48,264 nucleotides of DNA, from assembly GCA_900073065.1 (NCBI GenBank), contig FJOG01000002.1, positions 2,380,576 through 2,428,839 of the forward strand. The letters run 5' to 3'. The notes beneath the pieces were generated by a model. That model saw nothing but the letters and a program-made list of their open reading frames with translations, was not told the DNA's origin and ran no database searches. Source of the stretch: Phialocephala subalpina (Eukaryota; Ascomycota; Leotiomycetes; Helotiales; Mollisiaceae). Position 1 is the first letter of the stretch, and each line of letters starts with the position of its first letter. Shown here piece by piece: positions 8,257 to 18,338 of this stretch. The translations under genes and the position numbers were made by a program.

Positions 8257-8735
8257 ATGGGTGACCTGGTGCTAAAAAGCGATTGGAAATCGCATATTGT
8301 GCTGGCATGTATAACCTGCGAAAAGGTCATTCTGCTCTCGAGGAACGACAAAGATCGAAAGGCGGCTCGAGTATATTTACAGAAAATTATCAACCTTCTG
8401 CCATTTGACCTTATCGACCTCGATCACCGAAGGAATGGCGACAAAATAAACAATTTGTTCCTGCCTACAGTCTGAGCTTCTTGCAGCAAGTCATCGTCAT
8501 GGACGGAACTCTGTCGATAAACCGGAGATATATCGAAACATGGCAGCCTTACCTGGCTATGGGCGCATTTCTAGAAGGGGATATATCACTATTGGGGTCG
8601 TCGATAAGCATGGTGCATTACGAAAAGCTTAAAGATGCTGTGGGCGCCGCCTATGTGCTTCGTAGCGTCAAAGTGTACCCTACACCAGAAGCTGAAGCAA
8701 AGGTCGAGCCATATCTCCAGAGCGGATTTCTCTAG
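8257..8735 (+). CDS. doubtful gene, two overlapping frames
   Basis: An ATG at 8257 opens 72 residues (MGDLVLKSDWKS...) ending at 8475. A second frame, open from about 8406 to 8735, gives a protein-like sequence without its own early ATG (QQVIVMDGTLSINRRYIETW). Together they could be one gene joined by an intron or broken by a frameshift; I found no good splice pair. Family not recognised. The upstream region 7989-8256 would be a shared divergent promoter with the gene at 7988. Confidence 0.25.
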
Positions 8736-9112
8736 AGCCATGAGCTCTGCCGGCGGACGGATATGTGGTCAGCCAGAAGAGGGAAGTGTAGCCGTGGGTG
8801 AGGCTGTCGGGTAGGGACAGGATATTGGAGATGTGGAGTGAGGTTGGAGACGACATCGTGCTGAGGCTGGCGGACTCAGCTGAGCGGTAGCCTCGCTGAA
8901 CCACCAGCGGGGACTTGCATGCTTATAAGGATGCAGCCTGCCGCTTAAGCGCGTACGGCAGAGGGAATGGGTCTCATCGATTCCAGTCTAAACTCACCAT
9001 TTACATGCATGGTTTCCACGATCGAAATTCCAAATGACTGATATTCTGATATAGAGAAATATAACAGGAGCAGAACGGAAAGGCAGATTTCTTGTTCTGT
9101 CGGTCCCATTCG
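8736..9112. other. intergenic, nothing recognised
   Basis: Short GC-rich stretch around 8740-8960 without a credible frame, then AT-rich sequence leading to the 3' end of the DUF7587-like gene. No repeat or RNA gene is visible. Confidence 0.35.
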
Positions 9113-9781
9113 TTACCAGTTGTCCTCGATGTTCTTCTCAAAAATGGTGTTATAGTTCTCTTGCAACATCTCACGGTCGCTGTCATTGTCGCCGTAATCT
9201 CCAAGATAGTCCCACGTGTCTGCATCCAATCGTTCACGCTCTCGATCTGTTGTTTATCAGTTGCTTATCCTACCTATATCTACATCAGTGTACTTGCCGT
9301 GTTCGATTTCTGCCGGACTTCTGCTCTCGACAATTGCCGATGCAGGGATGCGATGAAGACAGATAAAGGCACCCTGAATGTGTTGTCTGGCACTTTCAGG
9401 AACTTTCAAGCTTAGCTTCTTCACTAAGTCGCTGAGTCTGAAGATGTGAGTCGTTCTACGAAGTTCGACCCCATTGACAACGTGAAGAGCCCAGTTGCCT
9501 TCTGAATCCTTGTGCTCACTCCAAGGTTCCTTGCGGCCCCAGTTCTCGGCGTGCCGTTTGTCAGAGAAAAGAGATATAAATGGTAGAGGATCTCGACAGC
9601 CCCATGTGAATTGCTTTTCCAAGGCCGATTTAAAATCACTCAATTCGCCAGAGCGGAAAACTTTAGTGACATCCGAAGCTGTAAAACCATGTTGAGAAGT
9701 AAAGGTCGTTCGGCTTCCAGGGTAGTGCACACGATATAGTTTATTAGGAAGATCCCAGGTTGAACAGACGTATTCATCCAT
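9113..9781 (-). CDS. DUF7587-like fungal protein
   Basis: Predicted 205 residues from two exons on the minus strand: 9298-9781 and 9113-9246. The 51-nt intron (9247-9297) would have a rare GC donor (GCAAGT) and a CAG acceptor, with a CTGAT branch site. This junction keeps phase and adds an acidic C-terminus ending NIEDNW. The conserved body has LYRVHYPGSRT, FTASDV, WGCRDPLPFISLFSDKRHAE and NWALHVVNG. I recall this as the fungal DUF7587 family; the number is from memory. Biochemical function is unknown. The order of an early Arg, a Ser-rich strand and late Glu residues is loosely like ADP-ribosyltransferase folds, which is speculation. No signal peptide. Confidence 0.65.
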
Positions 9782-9894
9782 GGTATGTCAGGGAAGAGAT
9801 GGTTGTTGGAGTGATCTTGAATTCCATGAGCATAACTGAAATTACAGCGTAAATATTATGGGGCGTGCGGGGTTGCTTCGCACTAATCAAAATC

Positions 9895-10460
9895 CTCACT
9901 CGCTTCGATCCGGGGTACCAAACCCGCATGGCGATCCTTGATTAAATCTGCACGCCACCCCCGCCACAAGGCTGATGACGATCTCCCACAAAAGTGGGGA
10001 GGCCCGAGAAACTTGGCAAAGACCTTTGTAACGTCCATCCCTGCGTGCCGGAAAACCCTACGTGCCGGAAAATTTAGCTGGTACATTGGCTTTAAGCATC
10101 ACAAAATATATGCACACTATAATATCTCTTATAATTTTTAATAACTTATATTTCGTAGCTACTCCCGAACACCTTAAATGCCTCCGACTGAAAAAATCAT
10201 GTTTGCGTCGCCGCCCCGAGCCTGATTTGCAAAGAGTCTCTATTTGTAGCGTAATAGACTTTCTCTACCACAGCTACATCACCGAGCTTATACTGCCCCT
10301 TAGACATAGGGAAAAGTCTTGCCTGAGCTCCAAGTCCCCCCTAATATACAGAAAATCGTCAGAAGCCCTGTGGCTGCTGTGGCGTCCAAATTCATGTAGG
10401 ATCGCCACGCGGGTCAGTACCTCGGATCGAAGCGACTGACGATCTTGGTGAATAGCCCGC
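9895..10460. repeat. left inverted arm, plus adjacent partial copy
   Basis: 10031-10460 is the reverse complement, with scattered differences, of 14175-14782 (minus an insertion there). It begins ACGTCCATCCCTGCGTGCCG after TA 10029-10030 and ends with the complement of CGCTTCGATCCGAGGTAC. A third, shorter copy of the far end lies in opposite orientation at 9895-9995 (CGCTTCGATCCGGGGTAC). The same block can therefore also be read as a separate 550-bp element with its own inverted ends at 9895 and 10440. Confidence 0.65.
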
Positions 10461-10910
10461 ACGTGCCACACTGTCAGTTATGGCCCGTAGGCTCACTTAT
10501 GTAATCACCGCACCGAAAGCAACGGAGAGCTGTTGCCTGATTAAATAACTGCCTAAAATTCGAGTCCGAGATTCAAACTCCAACGTTTGAAAAGTAAATG
10601 CAAGATGCTAAGTTAGGTCTCTGTTTCTATCATCCACTCTCCAATTACTTCAGCTTTCTTTCCGTTGATAAGATCAAATCAATCGAAAACGGTTTCGATT
10701 ATCCTATTCCTATGCCTTCCAGAATTCGAGGTTGCGCGCTTCCAGTCATGTACGGCGATACTGTTGCCGCGAGGCTGCAGCCTAGCAGAGTGCGCCAGCC
10801 TCAACGCGACATCTTCTCCAACCTTCTCCTCGCTTCATATCGACACTATTTCGACGGCTCATCAGCTACAGAGAACCGTTCCTTCTGCGATCCTCGAATC
10901 TAGTCGAATA
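10461..10910. promoter_or_regulatory. 5' region of the NLR gene
   Basis: No gene seen. A frame in phase with the NLR is open from 10665, but the conserved HET start (MRLLQF) is at 10911. I therefore treat the upstream part as promoter and leader. Pyrimidine-rich tracts (10640-10665, 10815-10835) fit a fungal transcription start area. Confidence 0.35.
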
Positions 10911-13900
10911 ATGCGTCTGCTTCAGTTCAACGATGATGGCGATGTCAGCCTGACCGAGTTCTTCGAAGACGGTATCCCCGAGTATGCCATACTCTCACAC
11001 AGGTGGGAAGCGGGAGAGGTCACTTTTAAAGATCTGACAGACGGCACGAGTAAAGGCAAGGCTGGCTACGGCAAGATACAGTTCTGCGGACAACAGGCAA
11101 GGCGTGATGAACTGGAATACTTCTGGGTGGACACATGCTGCATCGACAAATCGAGCAGCGCCGAGCTCTCTGAAGCTATCAACTCGATGTTTCGCTGGTA
11201 TCAGAAAGCGGCTAGATGTTACGTCTACTTATCTGATGTTGTGATACGAAAGCGGAAAGCAACTGATACGTCTGCTGAGTGTACTTGGGAATCTGATTTC
11301 CGAGCAAGCAAATGGTTTACACGAGGCTGGACCTTGCAGGAACTCCTTGCTCCAAGATCGGTTGAATTCTTCTCCCAAGAAGGCGAACGACTAGGTGACA
11401 AGAGAACTCTAGAGCAACAAATCCACGAGATAACGGGAATCCCTGCCACGGCGCTTCAAGAAGAACCTCTCTCCCAATTCGACATCGATGAACGATTCTC
11501 GTGGGCAACAAGTCGACAAACCACACGCAGAGAAGACAAGGCATATTCGCTTTTTGGCATTTTCGATGTCCAAATGCCACTTCTTTATGGCGAAGGAGAA
11601 GTCAAGGCGTTTCAGCGGCTTCGGGAGGCAATCGACAAACCTTTGAAAGGTAAGTTTTATCCCGACAGCCGATGCCTAACGCACCTCCTGGTAAGTCGCA
11701 ACGGTCCAGTTGACCCCGCGCTAACAACGTCCCGACCACAGATCGCCCAGAGACTCCACCAAACCCATCGATCGTCATACCCTTCAGTCGCGACGCAGAC
11801 TTCGTCGAGCGAGAGATACTTGATCAGATTCGCCAGAAATGCGCTGTCTCAGGATCTCGAACCGCGCTTGTTGGCCTGGGCGGTGTCGGGTAAGCGTAAA
11901 CGCTCCTGCAATACAGATTGCTGATCGTTTGGAAGCAAATCGCAACTCGCCATCGAATACGCCTATCGAACTCGAGATCGCTCGCCGCAGACATGGGTCT
12001 TCTGGGTTCACGCAAGCAATGCTACCCGGCTTGAGGAGAGCTTTCGACATATTGCAGACTGTGTCAAGATTTCTGGACGAAAGAATCCACAGGCTGATAT
12101 CTTCCAGCTCGTGCACGACCGGTTGTGCGATGAGAAGAGAGGGAAGTGGGCTCTTATACTTGATAATGTGGATGATGCTAGCTTTCTCGTCGAGGCTCGA
12201 AGGACCGAGCGAGAGGGGCAACCAAGCGGCATAGAGAGTGCGAAATCACGATCTCTCATGTCATACCTGCCGCAGTGTCCACATGGATCGATTCTCATAA
12301 CAACGCGGAGTGAAGACGAGGCTCTGAGTCTAGTTGAACAGCGCAATATTATCACAATCGAACCGATGAGCAGTGAAGATGCGCTGAAGCTCTTCGAGAC
12401 CAAGCTGGTGGGGAACAACGACGGCAGTGATAATGGTGATGTCGCTGCGGAGCTTCTTGTAGCACTCGAGCTCATGCCGCTGGCCATCGTCCAGGCAGCT
12501 GCGTACATCTCACGCAGGACACCACGATATTCCGTGCGGGAATATCTTCAGAGCTTTCGGGAGAGCGACCGTAAAAGAACGAGTCTGCTGGACTATAATG
12601 GCAAGCAACTCCGTCGAGACAGGGAAGCGAAGAACTCGATAATCGTTACATGGCAGATATCGTTCGATCACATTCGTAAGATCAGACCATCAGCGGCGGA
12701 TCTACTTTCGCTCATGAGCTTTTTCGACCGCCAAGGAATCCCTGATATTCTTCTTCAAAATCGAAGCGAGCAGATAACATCGAGGCAAGACGAGAAGCAG
12801 TGCACCAATGGCGATGACAGTTGTGTTGATAATGATACCGGCGACAGTGATGATGAAGACAGCAGCGCATCACAATCTTCTATGAGCGATAGGTTTGAAG
12901 AGGATATCTCAGTCCTACGGAATTACTCGTTCATCTCCGTCAACGCGAATGGCACAACATTCGAAATGCATGGACTGGTGCAGTTGGCAATGCGGAAATG
13001 GCTTGAAGCTAACGGGCAGATGGAGAGGTGGAAACATCAATCTATTAAAAATCTTGACGCAGAGCTTCCTACTGGGGAGTACGAAAACTGGGAAAGGTGT
13101 CAAGCACTCTTCCCACACGCACAATCGGCAGCAGCACAGAAGCCAAAGGGGTCAGACTCGTTAACGGGGTGGGCTTCAGTGTTGTATAAAGCAGCATGGT
13201 ACGCAATCAGAATAGGGAAAGTCGTTGAGGCAGAGAGCATGTTAATCCAAGCAATGAAAGTTCGCAAGAAGATTCTTGGTGTTGAACACAGTGATACGCT
13301 AGAAGGGATGGGAATAGTTGGTTTGGCGTATAGGCTGAATGGCCGGTGGGATGATGCCGAGAGGCTGGAGGTGAAAGTCATGGAGACTTTCAAGACGAAG
13401 CTCGGAGTGGATCACCCAGACACGCTGACGAGCATGGCCAACCTGGCATCGACCTACCGGAACCAAGGCCGGTGGGATGATGCAGAGAAGCTGTTTGTGC
13501 AAGTCATGGAGACTTTCAAGACGAAGCTCGGAGTGGACCACCCTTCCACGCTGACCAGCATGGCCAACCTAGCAACGACACTTTGGAACCAAGGCCGGTG
13601 GGATGATGCAGAGAAGCTGTTTGTGCAAGTCATGGAGACTCGTAAGACGAAGCTCGGAGTGGACCACCCTTCCACGCTGACCAGCATGGCCAACCTGGCA
13701 TCGACGCTTTGGAACCAAGGCCGGTGGGATGATGCAGAGAAGCTGTCTGTGCAAGTGATGGAGACTCGCAAGACGAAGCTCGGAGTGGACCACCCAGACA
13801 CGCTGACGAGCATGAACAACTTGGCGTTCGCGTGGAAGGGAAACGGCAAAGAAATTGAAGCCATAAGACTTATGGAAGATTGTGTACGAGGGCGGAAGCG

Positions 13901-13973
13901 TAGCTTGGGAATTAATCATCCAGATTTTATTTCATCCTGCACAGCTTTAGATACATGGAAGGCTGAACAATAG
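10911..13973 (+). CDS. HET / NB-ARC / TPR NLR-type protein (heterokaryon incompatibility family)
   Basis: Predicted 974 residues from exons 10911-11649, 11742-11889 and 11936-13973. Both introns have GTAAG donors, AG acceptors and CTAAC or CTGAT branch sites, and phase is kept. Residues 1-246 are a HET domain: YAILSHRWE, FWVDTCCIDKSS, WFTRGWTLQELLAP. The NB-ARC NTPase follows: P-loop GLGGVGKSQLA (about 291-301, split by intron 2), Walker B WALILDN (about 366), SILITTR (about 413) and MPLAIVQAAAYI (about 475). An acidic linker precedes about six 42-residue TPR/kinesin-light-chain-like repeats (about 722-950). By family knowledge, such proteins sense a non-self or pathogen signal through the repeats, oligomerise, and trigger cell death through HET. 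All motifs look intact. It sits between inverted repeat arms. Confidence 0.9.
13341..13844 (+). repeat. near-identical 126-bp TPR-coding tandem repeats
   Basis: Units start at 13341, 13467, 13593 and 13719, each beginning GGCCGGTGGGATGATGC; the spacing is exactly 126 bp (42 codons). Differences between units are few and partly non-silent (for example ATYRNQG-like versus TLWNQG). Weaker, older units flank them. Such high internal conservation is typical of fungal incompatibility NLRs that change by repeat shuffling. Confidence 0.85.
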
Positions 13974-14174
13974 AATGTTGTTGTGTCGTCAGTTCATAGG
14001 TAAACTTGATCGATATTGAAGCGTGCTTTAATACGTGTAACTAAACGACCGAATTGTTCTTTCCATGTTACGCAGCGAGAGTGTTTAAGCACTTAATCAA
14101 CAAGTTCAGGCATGGGTTCACGTGAACGTGTGGATCAGAGTTTAGAGGAGTGCGACGTACATGCAGTGGGGCAT
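13974..14174. other. 3' flank of the NLR gene
   Basis: No gene. It probably contains the NLR polyadenylation region and leads directly into the right inverted arm. Confidence 0.35.
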
Positions 14175-14782
14175 ACAAGGCCGTTCCCCACTAAGATCGG
14201 CACTCGCTTCGATCCGAGGTACCGATCCGCGTGGCGATCCTGCATAAACTTGGACGCCACAGCTGCTATAGGGCTATTAGCGATTTCTTACATATTAGGA
14301 GGGACTTAGAGCTCAGATAAGACGTTTTTATATGTTTTAGGGATAATATAAGGTCGGTAATATAGCTGTGGTAACGAAGGTTTGTTACGTTATAAAAGGA
14401 GACTCTTCACAAATCAGGCGCGGGGCGACGACGCGAATATGATTTTTTTTAGTCGGAGGCATTTAAGGTGTGCGGGAGTGGCCACGGAATATAACTTGTA
14501 GAAAATTATAAAAGATATTGCGGTGTGCATAGATTTTACGATGCTTAAAGTCAACGTACCAATTGTTACAGTTCTGGGGACTGTAACCACGTCTCACGTG
14601 ACTATAAGCGAGGTTGTTATAAAACCACCTCTGCTTGCCTCAACCTGAACTTTTTCTCCTTAGCTTTGTATTTTAAGTTACAAATCGACATTATGCTTTT
14701 TCATTGAGGCCTCTTTTCCCGTGCTGTCACACCAACTAAATTTTCCGGTATGTAGGGTTTTTCGTTACGCAGGGATGGACGT
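14175..14782. repeat. right inverted arm of the NLR unit
   Basis: Inverted relative to 10031-10460; ends in ...GCAGGGATGGACGT then TA. Relative to the left arm it carries an extra 170 bp or so (about 14563-14733), which begins with a perfect 8-bp inverted pair GTTACAGT/ACTGTAAC around TCTGGGG. The arms otherwise align over nearly their whole length with many point differences, so neither is a recent copy of the other. Confidence 0.65.
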
Positions 14783-14784
14783 TA

Positions 14785-15180
14785 CAGTCGCTTGCAAAAT
14801 CGGCTTCGCCCCTTTTCGCTTAAAAAAAATTTGTGAGCACAGACCACCTTACGGACGGCTTTGAAAACTAACCAAAATCATCTCTTCTCATTCAAAACAT
14901 AGTAGCAAAATTCTTTAGAATTTTAGAACCACCAAAACACAAACAAAAATACTTAAGCTTTCTTTTTATCGCAATGAGCTTAATTTAAAGTATTTAAAGG
15001 TGGTCGCGTTGCGATGCGCAATTTTTCAAAACTTGGAGGTTTTGGTGTTCCTTGCGCTAGCGAAAATGGATGGTCAAAGCCGCAGCCTTCATATGGTATC
15101 AGCGCCAAAAATGGATGAGGTGGTCTGTGCTCACAATTTTTTTAGGCGAAAGGGGACGAAGCCGATTTTGCAAGTGACTG
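14785..15180. mobile_element. complete MITE, TIR family A
   Basis: 396 bp between TA 14783-14784 and TA 15181-15182. The inverted ends are about 65 bp: CAGTCGCTTGCAAAATCGGC on the left and CAGTCACTTGCAAAATCGGC read inward from the right, both continuing to GTGAGCACAGACCACCT. No coding content. The TA duplication and CAGT termini fit a Tc1/mariner-derived MITE. It sits exactly at the TA that bounds the NLR unit's right arm. Confidence 0.8.
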
Positions 15181-15237
15181 TACACGTCGTACAGTAACTT
15201 ATTCATTTTGTCCGGCACGTAGGGATGGACTTTTAGA

Positions 15238-15390
15238 ATGGTGGGTAAATTAAGAGGGTCGCCAATTCTGCCTTTGCAGAGGTACCTACGGGTACAACCG
15301 AGAAGGTGTGCACAGCCACAAGTATCTAGAAGTGGAGCTCGCTAAAAATATTTAACTAAAAATTGGCGACACCCATTTCGCCTTTTACTG
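15238..15390 (-). mobile_element. solo right end, TIR family B
   Basis: Ends ...ACCCATTTCGCCTTTTACTG followed by TA 15391-15392, the inverted form of the family B terminus. It matches 20162-20315 over about 150 bp (TGGTGGGTAAATT, TGTGCACAGCCACAAG). No partner left end lies to its left within the window's 14-15 kb region. Just upstream, at 15213-15231, is another degenerate copy of the GGCACGTAGGGATGGAC motif. Confidence 0.6.
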
Positions 15391-15392
15391 TA

Positions 15393-16429
15393 CACAATCT
15401 GATGATTTTGCACTACAATTTGACAGCTGCTCTGACATAGCCTTGATTTGCTGTTTGAAGAATCCCACATTTGCTCGATCCTACCATGCTAATTTTCCGT
15501 CTTCTGAGTGTCTAGTCCATTGCTGGAGGTGGCTTTAAAGAGATCGCATAAGTTACTTGTGCACAGCTGATCGTCACATCTGATTGCTCAGCTATGCCTG
15601 TGCCAAATAAGCCCCATTCTCTCTCCTCCACAATTTTTCGTAAGAGTGAATTGGATGGACGTGATAATAACTCGAGAATAGGAAGGAACAGTCTCATGTG
15701 GGCAAGTGCTTTCCGCCTCAGAATCGGGGTGAATCTGCCTTCGGCTTTGGGCCTCGCCTGGTGACGTGGATATACAGATCGCAAACTTTCTTCTTCGTGT
15801 TACGAACGGCGACTAGAATGGCATCGAGATGCTTCAACATAACAAGGTTACTTGGTTTCGGGTCGGCAGGTGTCTCGCCCGAGAATTGGGACGAGTGTGC
15901 CTCGGGCGGATGGGCAGTTCAGCTCGCGAGGTGAGCTGTATCGCCGAGTGTCTCCCGCCCAAGAATCAAGGCAGAGTCTGCCCTGTGCGACTTCGCGTAC
16001 CCATTCACGACAACGAAACAGCGGTGTGGGCAGCCACTTGCCTCAGAATCAGGGCCGGTTATTCCTCGGGCGTTGAATACGAGGGAAAGGAGAAGGATAT
16101 TTTGCTCTTGAGCTGCAGCCCCGCTTACTGTAAACGGGGCACAACATTCTCACTGTCATTTGGTTTAATTTCAATTGGTGAGTTCTAATATTTTGCCCCG
16201 CAGCTTACGTCCTAGCCTTGGAATCTGCCTTGGGGTTGTCTTACTTCTGCATATGCCAAGACAAGGAGACTTGACACAGCTTTGGCAAGACCTGGAGTCC
16301 AAGGTATAACAGACGCAGACTCCCGCACCCTCCTTCTGTTCAGCAACGAAGTGCTGTCAAATTTTCGACTTGAAAAGGAAAATGAGGCCCGCTACGTGAT
16401 GTAAGTTACCACTCGTCACTACAGGCACA
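15393..16429. other. no gene recognised; weak dispersed repeats
   Basis: Open frames here are low in conserved features. Several segments share an AGAATCGGGG/AGAATCAGGG-like motif (about 15720, 15963 and 16042), suggesting old imperfect repeats. The final part likely holds the promoter of the zinc-finger gene that starts at 16430. Confidence 0.35.
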
Positions 16430-18003
16430 ATGGAGAACTATACTGACTTCAATAATGTGCAGCAACCTCATCTCGAGTTGACTGACTTCGGTCAGAATAC
16501 CCACTTCCCTCATATTGACTTTCCAAGTCTGCCAAATACTGACACCCTCCAAGACTTGAATTCTTTCCCTACCGACACTCATCAAACAATTTACAATTCA
16601 ACGTGTAAGATAGCCTCGGATTCAAAAACTGCTGGCGAGTCCCCGACGCTAATATACTACAGTTTCAGGAGGTGTTTCCTTTTCTAAGCAACCTGTTGAT
16701 CAACAAAATGTCACCTATAGTACGTGAAAACATCTAGAGATATCTCATAATCTACCCTCTAGCCCTCAAACCTCTCCGACGACCCTTCTCCTTTGTCTTC
16801 CCCTCTCCTCCACGCAACCTTCCGTCTCACCACATCTTCCCATGGTCGTGGAGCAGTCAGAGGGGCTATGGAACGAAGAGGTCTGCATCTCACACTACTA
16901 ACTTCTCCAAAGATTCACACTCGAACCAGTATCCGAACAACAACTGGAGTAACCAAGGTCGTAAGTGCTTCCAAGCACCCCAAATTTTAGCATATCAGCT
17001 CACATATCCACAGACGTGAAATATGCGCCTAATAATAATGATGATCTATTCAGTTGTCCAGACAATAGCCAGGACCATTCTATAGGGTATGTCACTTGCA
17101 ACTTACATTCGCCAAATTCCAGACCTTCCGAATCAAATCTGTGGGATCATGTTTTCCGGTAGCTGACCGGTACTTTCTAGAGAGCAGTCTTCGTTCGGCA
17201 CATATCCCGGCTATAATATGGCCACTGAAACCCCAGCGATTGCTGTCCCTATCGAGTCGGGAAGCACGGCTGGTTATAGATCCGAGCTACGATGTTCAGT
17301 CCCCAAGTACTCACAAGACCGCGAGTTCCCCTCCGAATCTGCTTTGCGGTCCGTACACTCTCCTCCTACGACTTACCTGATGCCAGCACTGACACAATTT
17401 AGAAAGCATAAAGCTACACACAGCAAGTCTTACATCTGCCAAGTCCCAAATTGCAAGCACACCCACTTTGGCAACAAGGGCGGTCTAGATCGACACAACC
17501 GCGAGGTCCACGGATCACAGGCCCACTTCTGCCCTATCACTTCATGCAAACGTCATGTTCGAGGATTCCCAAGGAAGTATAACCTCTCAGAGCATCAGAA
17601 GCGATGTCATTCTTCCCAGTCGCCAAATTTGGCACTGCCATCGATTATCAAACAAAATCATACAAATGATAGTATGAAAGGACAACAAGAATCCTACAAC
17701 AGGTGTTGCGATACGGCCGAGATACCACCCCGTGAAGATCCGGGGGACGTGGAAGGGGATAGACAGGCCAAGCTTGAGGAGTACTGCAACTGGGGCCTGG
17801 CACAAGTCGAAAGCGACAGGTGGAGACGCGCACTGCAGATTGCGAATCAGGTCGCAGTAGATCAGTTTCTAGAACTCAACACTATCCTGCAGCACCCAAT
17901 GGTCGTCGTTGAACTGATGGAAAAGAACGGGGTAGCACCAGGCATTGCACTGCAATTTGTGAGCAACATCAAAAGGTTCCAGCAGGAGGAGAGGAGGTCT
18001 TAA
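16430..18003 (+). CDS. C2H2 zinc-finger protein fused to the transposon-linked C-terminal domain
   Basis: Predicted five exons: 16430-16604, 16663-16719, 16763-16960, 17014-17086, 17181-18003. All introns are GT-AG (58, 43, 53 and 94 nt), with CTAAT, CTCAC and CTGAC-like branch sites, and the frame is continuous. A further optional 54-nt intron (17349-17402) would join SALR to KHKATH in frame. The N-terminus is Asn/Asp/Ser-rich. Fingers follow (CQVPNCKHTHFGNKGGLDRH; CPITSCKRHVRG...HQKRCH). From SYNRCCDTAE the last 102 residues match the C-terminus of the 6735-7988 gene. The fingers suggest a nuclear DNA-binding protein; the tail domain is of unknown role. Its 3' end faces the broken transposase copy 2, repeating the arrangement at 5.7-8.0 kb. 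Confidence 0.6.
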
Positions 18004-18338
18004 AGCACGAGGAGGATATTTCCCAGGGTCTCTTTCATTTGTGTTTATTTATTTAGAGGGCTGCGTAAAAGATATCCCTGCGTGACGGAAGGTATCTGCC
18101 AAGTAATGTAGCAGCTCCGCGATGAAGTCCTCAAATAAATCACTGTCTGTTGATCCTTGGTATACTCGCCTCAGTATGGTGCCATCTGGCGCATATACTG
18201 GAAGGATGTGCCATCTTTTTCCGCGACCGAACTTTGTAACCTGGACGGGGAGGAACCCTTCGGAGACCACCCCCCACGCCGATGTCTAGCCTTCCATCAC
18301 AGCCAGACTCATCCACAAAGACAAGTCGGTCGGAATTA

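Larger units (their letters stand above)
10031..14782 (+). mobile_element. candidate composite element carrying the NLR gene
   Basis: A 4.75-kb unit whose two ends are long inverted arms (about 430 and 600 bp) that terminate in ACGTCCATCCCTGCG on each side, flanked by TA (10029-10030 and 14783-14784). The terminal motif is shared with the MITEs at 27550, 30377 and 37377. The only gene inside is the HET-NB-ARC-TPR gene; no transposase is encoded. Either the arms mobilised the gene as one unit, or two independent copies happen to flank it. Confidence 0.4.

Noticed and set aside
13299..13919. Minus-strand frames opposite the TPR repeats
   Set aside because: They are antisense shadows of the tandem repeat in the NLR gene.
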